Shown here: one piece after another, positions 1 through 10,853 of the stretch
How positions within the stretch are numbered: position 1 is the stretch's first letter
Layout: each line of letters opens with the position of its first letter
DNA from: Brassica napus
Taxonomy: Eukaryota > Streptophyta > Magnoliopsida > Brassicales > Brassicaceae
Direction: 5' to 3'
Assembly (NCBI RefSeq): GCF_020379485.1
Contig: NW_026016672.1
Span: 1 to 64,000, forward strand
Length of the DNA stretch: 64,000 nucleotides
Translations under genes and position numbers: made by a program
The notes under the pieces: generated by a model
Seen by the model: the letters and a program-made list of their open reading frames with translations, nothing else
What the model was told of the DNA's origin: nothing
Databases searched by the model: none

Positions 1-809
1 TACTCCTGATGGCCTTCACAGTTTGCTGGTGGTTGCAAACTCATCATCACTGGAATCTTTGCTTTAATCAACCTCAATTCTTTCTCGGAGGATCTTGTGC
101 CCTAGACAATCCCGCTGGTGTGACCATGAAGTGGCATTTCTCCCAGCCAGTGAGTACAGAGGTGGTTTCTCCTCACACCTTTTTAAGAACCCTGCACAAG
201 TTTGACAAACAGACATTAAAGGAGCTTCCATAGACACTGAAATCGTCCATGAAAACTTCATAATGTCTTCAATCAGGTCCCTAAAGATCGACATCATGGC
301 AGCGAGTGGGGAACTGGAACGTTTGCTGGCGCATTGCAAAAGCCGAATGGCATTCTCCTGTAAGCGTACGTTCGTAGGGACATGTGAACTCGTCTTCTCC
401 TGATCGTCTGGATGGATGGGAATTCTTGAAAGAAACCTGAAATCTGAATAACGTCAAGCCTAAAAAGCAGTAAGTAAACTGGGTGGTTAGCCAATCTCTC
501 AAGCATTTGATCAATAAAAGGGAGTGGGAAGTGATCCTTTCTAGTTGCTGCATTTAATTTCCTGAAATCTATGCACATGCGATGTCCTGTGACTGTCCTA
601 GTAGGGATCAATTCATTCTTTTCATTTGTGATAACAGTGATCCCACCTTTCTTAGGTACAACATGAACAGGACTGACCCATTTACTATCAGAAATCGCAT
701 AGATCACACCTGCTTCAAGAAGTTTCATTATCTCTTTCTTAACGACATCTTTTAGATTCGGGTTTAACCTCCTCTGATGTTCAACAGAAGTCATTGATTC
801 ATCTTCCAA
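1..809 (-). pseudogene. Athila reverse transcriptase (broken, cut by window edge)
   Basis: The frame from 809 starts near HQRRLNPNLKDVVKKEI and runs through PVHVVPKKGG, MCIDFRKLNAATRKDHFPLP and YRRMPFGFCNAPA, which are RT domains 1-4 of the Athila group. Between them (about 553-400) the YCFLDGYSG-type block is scrambled by frame changes. After about 300 the reading moves to another frame (FRDLIEDIM, then CAGFLKRCEEK, GHKI). The (Y/F)xDD box cannot be read intact. RNase H and integrase would lie outside the window. Confidence 0.85.
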
Positions 810-1016
810 GTGGGATTCTATGCATGCATAAATCAGGCGAAATACCAGGGATGTCAGCTAGCGAATATCCTAATGCCTTACGATATTTTCTAAGCTCGCA
901 TAAAAGCAATGCAGTTTCCACATTATTCAGCTCAGCATTCACAATGACAGGATAGGATATGTGAAGAATTCGGACCTAAGAAAGCGTACCTGAGCCCTTT
1001 GGGAAGGGGTTTTAGC

Positions 1017-2024
1017 TCAACTTTGGGAGCCTTGAGAGCTCGCTCCAGGGATCCTCTGGTTGGTCCGGTTTAGGGGTCGCTCCAGATGGAGTGGTCTCGC
1101 GCCTGTTGATATCTCCCCCAGACTTAGACTTGCTACCATTCTCCCCATACTCCTTGCGGAGTCAAGCATCTTGGCATATCCATCTGCATCAATGTTCACC
1201 ATACTCTGCTCGGCTTCAGCACGCACCAGTGCAAGTTCCAGTGGGTCTTCGGTAAGAATCTCCTCGATCATTCCTTCTTGTGGTTGGAGCGGATCAACCC
1301 CTTCATTGACCTCAAAGGTTTGTCCATCCAACATCGGCTTCTTTAGCAACTCATCCATTTCGAATTGCATAACTATGTCCCCAAGATTCAGATCAATCTT
1401 TCCCTGTCGCACATCAATGATAGCTCCGACAGTACATAAGAATGGTCTTCCCAAGATGAGGGGGTCCTTAGACTCTTCTTCCAATTCCAGAACAACGAAG
1501 TCTGCTGGAACAGTGGGTGTTCCCTACTTTCACTTGGAGATCCTCTAGAATACCAACAGGAGATTGACTGATCTGTCTGCGAAAACCAAGGACATCTTAG
1601 TTGGTTTGAAGTGCGTGTATCCGAGTCGTAAAGCGACAGAGTAGGGCATTAGATTCACGCTAGACCCAAGATCCACCAAGGAGCAGGCGAAAACTGTCTT
1701 CCCAATCTGAATAGAGAGGACAAATTTGCCAGGATCTCCTCGTTTTTTTATTTGCCTCTTCTGAAGCACTGCGCTGCATTCCTTGGAAACTGTCATGAAC
1801 TCGCTCTCGTCTGATATTTTCCCTGAGATCAACCCCTTCATAAAGCTACGCATGGAGGGCATCATCTGAATCGCATCCATCAGGGGAAGTCGGACGGTTA
1901 GATCTTCCAGCATCTTCCTGCATTTTATTTCCTCCTTGTCCTTACGAGTGACCTTCGCTGGAACAGGGTAGGGGACTTTTGGAATGTATTCGCGAGGAGG
2001 AACAGCCTCTGGAATCGGGCGCAC
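1017..2024 (-). pseudogene. Athila aspartic protease region (broken)
   Basis: Two pieces are seen. The segment 2024-1545 carries the retroviral-type protease signature VDLGSSVNLMPYSVALRLGY, where DLGS is the active-site motif in Athila. The segment 1484-1017 carries [10 protein letters not shown] and [13 protein letters not shown], the conserved region after the protease. They are separated by a frame change and a short missing stretch near 1485-1545. About 200 bp (810-1016) between this and the RT segment holds no readable frame. Confidence 0.8.
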
Positions 2025-2138
2025 TGCTTCAGCCGGTTGTTCTGAGCGTGGCGAGGCGGCTGTTTCGACTACCGGCTCTGTATTCCCCTCATCTGCTTGG
2101 TCGGCTAGCGGTTGCTCGACTCTTTCTGCTTGCCTTTC

Positions 2139-3801
2139 TCAGCCGCGGTGAACCTTCTCCTTTCTGGCTCGGAAAGTTGCTTCCCGCTTCTTAGCTGAAC
2201 CGCATTGCACTCCTTGGGGTTTTTTGTCTGTTTTACCAGGTAGAGTACCTTGCTGTCTCTTGACACTCTCGGCAGTCTGAGCTATCTGAATGTCCATCTG
2301 TCTCATATGGCTTGCGACATTATCATATTTGGTGCTCAGGTCTCCGAACATATGGTTCATCCTAGTATTGATCTCAGTGGTGACCTGGTTCAGCGCTTTC
2401 CCTTGGAGCTGTTGTCCTTGGAGGAGTTGCTGCAGCATGGTTTTAGTTTCATCTTGCGGAACAGCGACAGGGGTGGAGGTAGCGACTTGAGTGTTCTGGT
2501 GGTTCTGTATTTGAGGCTGATTGCTCTGCGGTTGGCTTAGAACATATGTTCGGGGCTGATAGTTCTTCTGATATCCCGAATACTGGCCCTGGTTGTTCTG
2601 CGCCGGATCAACTTGTTTGTCCTGCTTAGGCCAGAAGAGTTGTGGATTGTTCCTTACGTTAGGGTTTGGTGATAATTCTTCAGCTGCCACCCTTGTCCAT
2701 TTACGTAACTCACTTCTGCTGATCGTCTCCTGCCTGCTCAGCTTCAAACGCCTTATCCCCCGCATTTTTCTCAGGAGTTGCTTCTTCCATTATGAAAACC
2801 TGGCTCTGGTTTCCTTTCAGCAGTTGGTCCATCTTCGCCGCTATATATCGTCTATGCTGTTCACACTTTTTGAGCGATCATGCTCTTTGTTCTTGTTGAG
2901 TGAACTAGAAGCCATGTTCTCAATCAGCGCGAATGCACCAGGAGTGGTCTGAGTCATGAAATCTCCGTTACTAGAGGAATCAAGGGTGTTCCGGTACTCA
3001 TAGCTCACTCCATCGTAGAACACCTCCAATATGTAATCGTCATCAAACCCGTGGTGTGGACATTCCCTCTGGTACTCTTTATACCTCTCCCAAGCTTCAT
3101 AAAAGGGTTCATCAGATTTCTGCTTGAAGTTGGAGATTCTATGCCTTAGAGCCGCGGTTTTGGATTTTGTGTAGAAGTGGCTCAGGAATGCTGATCGAAC
3201 CTGGTCCCATGAGGTTAGAGAACCGGTTGGGAGAGATTGCAGCCAACGTGCGGCTTTCCCTTCGAGAGAAAATGGGAACAGCGTGCACTTGACGTAATCG
3301 GTGGCACTCCATTTGAGCGAGAGAAATTGCAGATCCTCTCAAAGGCCTCTATGTGGTCCATTGGTATGTCTGAAGTGAGGCCACTGAATGTGCTCTTCTG
3401 TACCAGACCAATCAGAGCAGGTTTGATCTCATAATCCTGTCGAGTACAGGGTGGAGGGTTGATGGGAGAGCGGTTAGTAGCAAAATTCCTCGGAAGGTTT
3501 CGCTCCCCAATAAGAGCACCACGCTCCTCTCGCGCAGCGTTCTCGGCTGCTTGCTCTTGTGCAGCTTGTTGCTGATTTGGATGGTTTGCTGCATCTGCTG
3601 CATCTGCTGTTGCTGATTCTGCATTTGTTGTTGAATGAGTGCCAATGCAGCAGTGAGGTCATCCATATTGCCATGATCACCCATGTTGGTGTCGGTTGTT
3701 CTTGGCTGTTGACGGTTCTGTCTTTCTAATCTTGCGAGTTCTTCGTTAGTCAGCTGATGTAGTGGTCCTTGTGCGTTGCTCCGAGTATGTCTACTGGTCA
3801 T
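2139..3801 (-). pseudogene. Athila gag (broken)
   Basis: The frame opens at an ATG at 3801 with a basic N terminus (MTSRHTRSNAQ) and a Gln/Met-rich stretch. It continues in other frames at 3342-3139, 3029-2841 and 2765-2139, so at least three frame changes or stops interrupt it. The last piece is Gln/Asn-rich and Lys-rich at its end, as in the Athila gag C terminus. Assignment rests mainly on position between the primer site and the protease. It cannot make a full capsid protein. Confidence 0.75.
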
Positions 3802-3892
3802 GCACTTGGATCATCTGTTCCAACAAAGAAGTAAAGCAAGTTAGATATCTCAGGCTAAATATTAAACCGAAAAATAAAGGTAAAAGCTTAGT

Positions 3893-3909
3893 CCCCGGCA
3901 ACGGCGCCA
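3893..3909 (-). other. Primer binding site, tRNA-Asp
   Basis: The minus strand reads TGGCGCCGTTGCCGGGG, complementary to the 3' end (CCCCGGCAACGGCGCCA) of plant tRNA-Asp(GTC). It starts the interior of the Athila element. Confidence 0.9.
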
Positions 3910-3914
3910 AAACT

Positions 3915-5058
3915 TGATACACTAAAAATGAATCCTTGCTACTGTCAAGTTAACAGTGGTAATTATAGTATTTGAGATTCAATCCAGAGGACCAGTTTAC
4001 TCTTTACTCTTATGAGTTCAATGTCAAGCTGAGAAACAAGTGGGTTTTGAGAATTAATTGCGACAAAAGTAACAAGAATGCCTAGGTAATTTGAATTCAA
4101 TTTAAATGAAGCTGGCTTAGGGTCAATAATCGGATGTTACTTGCAGAACTGAACAACTATTCAAGTGCGATGAAATGCGATCTAGAACTCAGATCACTCA
4201 GCTGGAACAACTCACTATCGTGATCTTGATCCCTATGCGAGTCGGTCTTGAGTCATAAGCTCTCGCTTGGAACAAGACGCGAAAGCAAGCTTTAGATGCG
4301 AGATCTGATTAGTTCACTTAATACCCTAATATCTACTCTCGCTGATTAGGGATACTAAGCTCATTCAATATATGTCGACTTATCTCCTAACGGTTAGCTA
4401 GAGGATTAAATCATAGATCCGACATTAAGTGATCAGTTCAATGCAGGCAGTAAGATCAATATGAATGAAGATAGTTGAGATCACTTATTTGTGTTCAGTT
4501 CATGCGGCTAACACCCTACAACCCTAAGCAAGCTTTGCCTACTACTCAATCATTAAGCAGGATGACACAAACAAGATTTCTGAATAATACTGCATATAAA
4601 ATAAGTAAAAAGACAAGGGTTCAGGGAAATCTTCTCGTGAGAATGAGAGATGGAGCCTTCTCCCTTACAAGTTGCGTAGAATCCAAAAGCAATTTAGGTT
4701 TCTTTGTAAAAAAAACTAGTGTCTTCTTAGAAAACGATAGCCTCCCCTTTTTATAGGGGGGCGCTGGTGATAGGGGAATAAGAGAAAGAGAAAGTCGAAA
4801 ACTAGGGCAAACTCCAGAATAGGAAGTTTCCTTAACGATCGGGAACAGTCTAATGCTTGATCTCTTCTGGAGCAACCCTTGGGTTGTTCTAAATGACTGT
4901 TCCATGTTGAATCCTTCAAAACAGCATCTGACTTCCTGAAACTCTCTCCTTTACTCTTTCACCTGTTCCCAACCTGGAATGATGTAAATTAAACACGAAT
5001 TAGGACTGAAAATGAGCTCAAAGTGCACATGTATTGGTATTAAAAACACCACATATCA
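3915..5058 (-). repeat. Athila 5' LTR
   Basis: This 1144-bp LTR has the termini TGATATGTGG and AGTGTATCA on the minus strand, a TGATA/TATCA inverted repeat with canonical TG...CA ends. Its inner end lies 5 bp from the tRNA-Asp primer site. The partner 3' LTR is outside the window, so identity cannot be scored. Small open frames inside it (for example 4475-4756) show no recognisable domain. Confidence 0.85.
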
Positions 5059-5325
5059 GCTAGTATTCAAATGAGCAACCTGAAGAGCTAAAGTTCAAGA
5101 CCTGTTTCCTCTTTATCATTACAATAGAATGATAAAATGAAGCCTGTTGCCAACATTCTGTGGGAAGTCCACAGCCTGCTCCAAAGAGGGTAGAGAGGAT
5201 GTTGTGACAATGGAGAGATGACGTGTTGTTCTGTCCATGGTGGTTTAGTCACCATAGCCTACACATCAGATGAGTGTAGAGAGGACAATCGACATACAAA
5301 GAAGAGCATCACCAGGAGGGTGAGG

Positions 5326-5437
5326 CAATTTAAACCAAGACCATCATGGAGTGATCCAGCCGAAGTAGAGGCAATTTAAACCAAGACCAGTGCAAGCCCA
5401 TTGCAAGCTGATCATGGAGTGATCCAGCCGAAGTAGA
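5326..5437 (+). repeat. Short imperfect direct duplication in element A
   Basis: The phrase gcaatttaaaccaagacc occurs near 5326 and again near 5369. The phrase atggagtgatccagccgaag follows each copy, near 5346 and 5414. The second unit carries about 30 bp extra. This is a local duplication just upstream of the zinc-knuckle remnant. Confidence 0.7.
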
Positions 5438-5476
5438 GGGAAGAAGAAAGCTACTCAATAAGCTTCTGGTGTGAGA

Positions 5477-5569
5477 TGCTTGGAGAGTGAGCATTGCAAG
5501 AGGGATGGGCACACCAAGGAAAGGTGTTGGATACTGAATCCAAGCATCAAACCTGCCAAGTTCAAGTGA
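5477..5569 (+). pseudogene. Decayed copia gag zinc knuckle in element A
   Basis: Thirty residues can be read before a stop, including HCKRDGHTKERCWILNPS and KPAKFK. They align with the knuckle and following segment of the coding copia elements here (CEHCKRQGHKKSQC, then WILHPHLRPSKF in K; WILHPHLKPAKF in D and F). The first Cys of CX2CX4HX4C is replaced by Ser (codon agt). The upstream gag is missing, so it cannot function. It links element A to the copia families by descent. Confidence 0.7.
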
Positions 5570-6630
5570 ACCGTGCCCATGGAGGTTCAAGAGATCAGCT
5601 CGGATCTCTTGTTTGTAAGCAAACCTCTTAACCCTTAATAAGAGCTTGTGTCTTTATTTATTGTGCTGTGAGTGGTGTCTAGAGTCCCAGAATCTCATGT
5701 TTTGTTTATTGCATTGTCTTGAGTGTTGTCATAGCTTGAATCATCATGAATGTGTTGTAGAATTGAGTATAATGTCTCTGCTGCTTGCATCATGATTGAT
5801 AAGTTCTTTTGCATACATAAGCATATCTCATACTGTCTAAGTTCAATCCTAGTGTTATCTGATGCTATTGCCTATGTTTAATCCATCAATGAAAGTCTTG
5901 CATCAATTAGAAATTGTCTAAGTTGCTTGCATCATTGGTTCTGATTGAAACTGTTGTGCAGAGATTTAATATTACTCATGGATTGAACCCGTTGCATTCA
6001 TATAGCTAATGCTTTAAGATTGTGCATTCATGTAGTAATGCATTTAAAAATGAGCCTAAATTGCAAATGTCCTGATATAAGCTTTGCATTTAGAGAACTG
6101 TATAGAACTTGCATTGTCATTGTTAGAAATTGAAATCTGCTTGTCTCGACTCAATCCAGTTCTGATTGTTGCTATGCCATAGTTAAATCCATCAGTGATG
6201 TCTTATAAGCATTTAGAAGTATGTCTAAGCTACTTGAATCATTGGCCTTGATAAAACTAGTGAGCATAAGCATGAATTGAGTCACTCTTGTCGCCTTAAT
6301 TGCAGTAGTATCATTAGACTTGTGTTCCATTTTGGATTGAATCTGTTTCATTCATATAGTTAGTGTAACCTAATGCATTCATCTATTGTTGCATTTAAAA
6401 AAAAAAAAAAAAAACTGAATTGATTGTCTTTGCTTGATTGTCTTGATTGTCTAGCTTGTTTCAAGTATCATATATTATTGTGGCATTGGTGATCAAACAG
6501 GATGGATGATCTTGGTTTGATCCCAATGGGATGATCTGATCTTGCATTGAGTTTTGGTGGTGTTAGGTACACAAGGGAAGTGATACATGTAACTCGCCAT
6601 CAACCAAGAATGTAGAGACAAAGGTCTTGT

Positions 6631-6790
6631 GCCATTGCATATCATCACTAGGACATGTTAGTCCATAATCTACCGGAAGTGTAGTGTGATTGAGTATGCA
6701 ATGAGAGATAGCCATTGCATAATACCATTGGACATATCTAGTCCTTAGTCTACAGGAAGTGTAGCATGGGTCATTATGCAATGAGAGGTG
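6631..6790 (+). repeat. Two tandem ~80-bp units, each with inverted-repeat ends
   Basis: Unit 1 (6631-6710) and unit 2 (6711-6790) both begin gccattgcat and end with atgcaatgagag. Each can therefore fold through CATTGCAT/ATGCAATG. Both contain ggacat...agtcc...tac(c/a)ggaagtgtag. A second copy of the pair lies at 39843-40002 in element B. Function is unknown. Confidence 0.7.
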
Positions 6791-7926
6791 TGTCTTGTGA
6801 GACTCTCTATGGTGATTCAAACACCCTAGTTCCTGGTTAAGGAAGAGAGTAAACTCACAAGAAGGAAGCTATCATAAAAGATGATAGTTATTAGACCATG
6901 GAGATGCATAGGATCATCACAAGCTTAGCTCCTTCTAGTTTCGGTTCTAAGCTTGAGGGGGAGTCTTAATGCATATGATCCATGGTCAGTAACAAGTCTT
7001 TTGCAAAAGCTTCTACAAGGATCATCAACCGGACCAAGTCAGTGGCGTGTCTAGGCAAGAGGCTGTTCAGAGCAGCCTTGGCGAGTAAGGAGGAAGGCTC
7101 TCCATCAATGCGGCTTCAATGAGAGGTGATTGAGGAGAAGCTGATGAATCCATTCTGCCTTTCCAAGAAGTTGATGATGCCAGGAAGATGGTGCATTGAG
7201 AGAGTTTGGAAACTCACAAAAACACAAGGGAAGTTCCCTTAGATTTTTAAAACTCCTTTCAATCTTTTTCATTCATCTTATTCATTGCTTGTGCTTGAAA
7301 AGATACTTAAGATGATTATGATTGAATTGTGAGATTGTGTGCATCAAGTGTGATGCAGGATATTCATTTTCTTGTTTTTTGATAGGTACTGATGCACCTT
7401 TGGGATAATGTATCAGGTACCATTGCTTGAGCCTCACTAAAGATGTTCCTGGTCAGTTCCTAGCTTCTCTAAGATGGCTGAGAAGTCTGTTGAGAGGGGG
7501 AGATCCAAACCAGTTCTATGAAGAGGGCAAGCCGTGTGTGAAGTGTTGATCAGCCTCACTAGTGTTTTGAAGATGATCTGGTCGTGTCCTAGCTTCTCTA
7601 AGATGGCTGTGAAGTCAGTTGAGAGGGGGAGACTTCAAACCGGTTCCATGAAGAGGTGAAGCTGAAGTGTGAAGTGTGAAGTGTGCGCAAAGCTGTGAAG
7701 AGTTGCTGCACCTGTTAGGCCGTGATCCAGAGCTTCTTGTGTCCAACCACACTGGTTCTAAGGCACAAGAGCTCACTGGCCAATCCCTAGGCTTTGGAGA
7801 GCTCTACTCTTTTTCCCTTGTAAGGTTTTGTCCCAATGGGTTTTCCTTGTAAGGTTTTTAATGAGGGAGACTCTTCAGAGTTCCAAGCTTGGCTTAGGAT
7901 CTCCTAAAGTCAAGCTTGAGGGGGAG

Positions 7927-8854
7927 TGTTGAACTGAAGAGAAGAATGGAGCTTGTACATATAGGGGCAAGCTCTTGAAGATCTTAAGAAGAGTTCTATG
8001 AAGCTTCAGAAGTGATAAGAAGCTGATACAAGATTGGGGCAATGTCCAAGAAGGGTTCTAATCAGACATGGGAGAACATTGGAGGAGTTTAGGCTGCAAT
8101 GGTTAATGAGAAAGTTAGGGCGATCCGTACGGACGGCCGTACGGACTGTACGGACCGTACGGACCAGGGCGTCCCAAAACTTATCATCTCGACCATTTAA
8201 GCATAGTTGAGGAATGTGCAAGCTTAGGGCACAATGTGTACGGCCAGGAAGTCCGTACAGCATGGTCTGGTCATGACTTGGGTCACAAGGCATGGAGAAA
8301 CTCATTTGGACCTTATACATGAAGAAGGGATCAAAATGGCATCTTGGATGGCCTTGGAAAGGATCAGGTGAGATGCTGTCCGTGTATGGATAAGGTCTTC
8401 ACTCCTATTGGCTTATTCAGTCCACAAGACAGCTCATGACAGCCTGTGTAAAGACCAGGAACGCCCAAGCTTCCTATTGGCCAAGCATGTGAAGCTTATG
8501 GTCCATAGAATTCAAAATAAGGCTCCTCCTTGTTTGACTTCACATGTGTGATGTATCTGACTGTAAACCCTAGTAGAAAACAGTCTGTCCTATTTAAATA
8601 AGAGGCAGAGACGTTTGTAAGCTCTAAGTGAGTAAGGGGGTTTCCCTTCTCCTTCTCTAATCTTCAGTCTCTTATTCTCTCAGTTTCTCTCTAGTCTCTT
8701 AAGTCTCTTAATCTCTGTTCTTAAGTCTCACATACTCATAAACACTCTCACTAATCCTTTCCTATATATCACCTAGAACAAGCTCTAATCATTCTTCATT
8801 GAAGCTTATACACACACACATACTACCAGAGTAGAGATCTCTTTAAAAATCATA
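7927..8854 (+). repeat. 3' LTR of element A
   Basis: This 928-bp LTR begins TGTTGAACTGAAGAG directly after the polypurine tract and ends AAAAATCATA before gtgag of the satellite. Its start matches the LTRs of B (36041) and the solo LTR (43928). It has a CCGTAC cluster (8125-8163), a TATA-like tatttaaat near 8590 and a pyrimidine-rich tctctta tract downstream, typical of the R/U5 region of these families. Confidence 0.85.
8125..8163. promoter_or_regulatory. CCGTAC/GTACGG cluster in the LTR of A
   Basis: Four GTAC cores lie within 40 bp, each inside CCGTAC or GTACGG, with two more near 8238 and 8252. It lies upstream of the TATA-like box, hence in U3. The core matches the published binding core of plant SBP-box (SPL) factors; binding here is inference. 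Confidence 0.5.
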
Positions 8855-10853
8855 GTGAGATGCTTGATTTGGATACATAAAGTGGTGGAGAATCACCAGG
8901 AAGTTGAATAAATCTCATAGGAGTTGGCAAGAAGAAGTTATCCCACTTTCAAATCAGGTGATTCCAGTTTCCCAGTTTGGGAATAACACAGCTTCTTCGT
9001 CGTTCCAATCAAACCAGGATGAATCACTTTGTGAGAAGCTTGATTTGGATACATAAAGTGGTGGAGAATCACCAGGAAGTTGAATAAATCTCATACGAGT
9101 TGGGATGAAGAAGTTATCCCACTTTCAAATCAGGTGATTCCAGTTTCCCAGTTTGGGAATAGCACAGCTTCTTCGTCGTTTCAATCAAACCAGGATGAAT
9201 CATTTTGTAAGAAGCTTTATTTGGATACATAAAGTGGTGGAGAATCACCAGGAAGTTGAATAAATCTCATAGGAGTTGGCAAGAAGAAGTTATCCCACTT
9301 TCAAATCAGGTGATTCCAGTTTCCCAGTTTGGGAATAGCACAGCTTCTTCGTCGTTCCAATCAAACCAGGATGAATCACTTTGTAAGAAGCTTGATTTGG
9401 ATACATAAAATGGTGGAGAATCACCAGGAGGTTGAATAAATCTCATAGGAGTTGGGATGAAGAAGTTATCCCACTTTCAAATCAGGTGATTCCAGTTTCC
9501 CAGTTTGGGAATAGCAAAGCTTCTTCGTCGTTCCAATCAAACCAGGATGAATCTCTTTGTGAGAAGCTTGATTTGGATACATAAAGTGGTGGAGAATCAC
9601 CAGGAAGTTGAATAAATCTCATAGGAGTTGCGATGAAGTTGTCCCACTTTCAAATCAGGTGATTCCAGTTTCCCAGTTTGGGAATAGGACAGCTTCTTTG
9701 TCGTTCCAATCAAACCAGGATGAATCTCTTTGTGAGAATCTTGATTTGGATACCTAAAGTGGTGGATAATCACCAGGAAGTTGAATAAATCTCATAGGAG
9801 TTGGCAAGAAGAAGTTATCCCACTTTCAAATCAGGTGATTCCAGTTTCCCAGTTTGGGAATAACACAGCTTCTTCGTCGTTCCAATCAAACCAGGATGAA
9901 TCACTTTGTGAGAAGCTTGATTTGGATACATAAAGTGGTGGAGAATCACCAGGAAGTTGAATAAATCTCATACGAGTTGGGATGAAGAAGTTATCCCACT
10001 TTCAAATCAGGTGATTCCAGTTTCCCAGTTTGGGAATAGCACAGCTTCTTCGTCGTTTCAATCAAACCAGGATGAATCATTTTGTAAGAAGCTTTATTTG
10101 GATACATAAAGTGGTGGAGAATCACCAGGAAGTTGAATAAATCTCATAGGAGTTGGCAAGAAGAAGTTATCCCACTTTCAAATCAGGTGATTCCAGTTTC
10201 CCAGTTTGGGAATAGCACAGCTTCTTCGTCGTTCCAATCAAACCAGGATGAATCACTTTGTAAGAAGCTTGATTTGGATACATAAAATGGTGGAGAATCA
10301 CCAGGAGGTTGAATAAATCTCATAGGAGTTGGGATGAAGAAGTTATCCCACTTTCAAATCAGGTGATTCCAGTTTCCCAGTTTGGGAATAGCAAAGCTTC
10401 TTCGTCGTTCCAATCAAACCAGGATGAATCTCTTTGTGAGAAGCTTGATTTGGATACATAAAGTGGTGGAGAATCACCAGGAAGTTGAATAAATCTCATA
10501 GGAGTTGCGATGAAGTTGTCCCACTTTCAAATCAGGTGATTCCAGTTTCCCAGTTTGGGAATAGGACAGCTTCTTCGTCGTTCCAATCAAACCAGGATGA
10601 ATCTCTTTGTGAGAATCTTGATTTGGATACCTAAAGTGGTGGATAATCACCAGGAAGTTGAATAAATCTCATAGGAGTTGGCAAGAAGAAGTTATCCCAC
10701 TTTCAAATCAGGTGATTCCAGTTTCCCAGTTTGGGAATAGCACAGCTTCTTCGTCGTTCCAATCAAACAAGGATGAATCACTTTGTAAGAAGCTTAATTT
10801 GGATACATAAAGTGGTGGAGAATCACCAGGAAGTTGAATAAATCTCATAGGAG
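8855..10853. repeat. CentBr-type centromeric satellite array S1 (~11 monomers)
   Basis: Monomers start at the phrase cttgatttggatac (or a variant) at 8863, 9039, 9215, 9391, 9567, 9740, 9916 and onward. The spacing is 176 bp, with one 173-bp monomer lacking 3 bp (gatgaagttgtcc). Most units hold a HindIII site in gaagctt. Five monomers from 9039 are repeated from 9916 as an 877-bp higher-order unit sharing the same variants (catacgagttggg, tcgtttcaatc, caggaggttg, aataggacagc, ggataatcacc). I recognise the consensus from memory as Brassica CentBr. Confidence 0.9.

Larger units (their letters stand above)
1..5058 (-). mobile_element. Athila-lineage Ty3-gypsy LTR retrotransposon, 5' part
   Basis: Read on the minus strand the order is 5' LTR (3915-5058), tRNA-Asp primer site, gag, protease and reverse transcriptase, continuing past the left window edge. 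The RT segment carries motifs typical of Athila (KWVSPVHVVPKKGG, GHRMCIDFRKLN, FPLPFIDQMLERL), and the tRNA-Asp primer site also fits Athila. All coding parts have frameshifts or stops, so this is an old inactive copy. The flank beyond the LTR (from 5059) appears to be interior sequence of non-coding element A, so Athila probably inserted into A with gctag (5059-5063) as one copy of the target duplication. The other copy would lie outside the window. Confidence 0.9.
5059..8854 (+). mobile_element. Non-coding (LARD-type) LTR element A, right part
   Basis: The interior 5059-7926 is followed by a polypurine tract CAAGCTTGAGGGGGAG (7911-7926) and a 3' LTR (7927-8854). The 5' LTR is not in the window and presumably lies beyond the Athila insertion. 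The interior has no long frame. It contains a decayed gag zinc knuckle (5477-5569), an intron-like T-rich stretch (about 5600-6480) with an A-run at 6397-6414, and a tandem hairpin (6631-6790). From about 5678 to 7926 it closely matches 38907-41105 in element B. The 3' LTR abuts CentBr satellite at gtgag (8855-8859), so A sits in the satellite. Confidence 0.75.

Noticed and set aside
1060..1548. 162-codon plus-strand frame in the Athila protease region
   Set aside because: It is antisense to the recognised Athila protease segment and has no own similarity.
6397..6414. A-run considered as a LINE or processed-gene tail
   Set aside because: The equivalent place in B (about 39627) has a shorter interrupted A-run in the same context, so it is a local microsatellite.
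8855..10853. Satellite arrays considered as a CRISPR-like array
   Set aside because: Units are contiguous 176-bp repeats with no unique spacers, and the context is plant.
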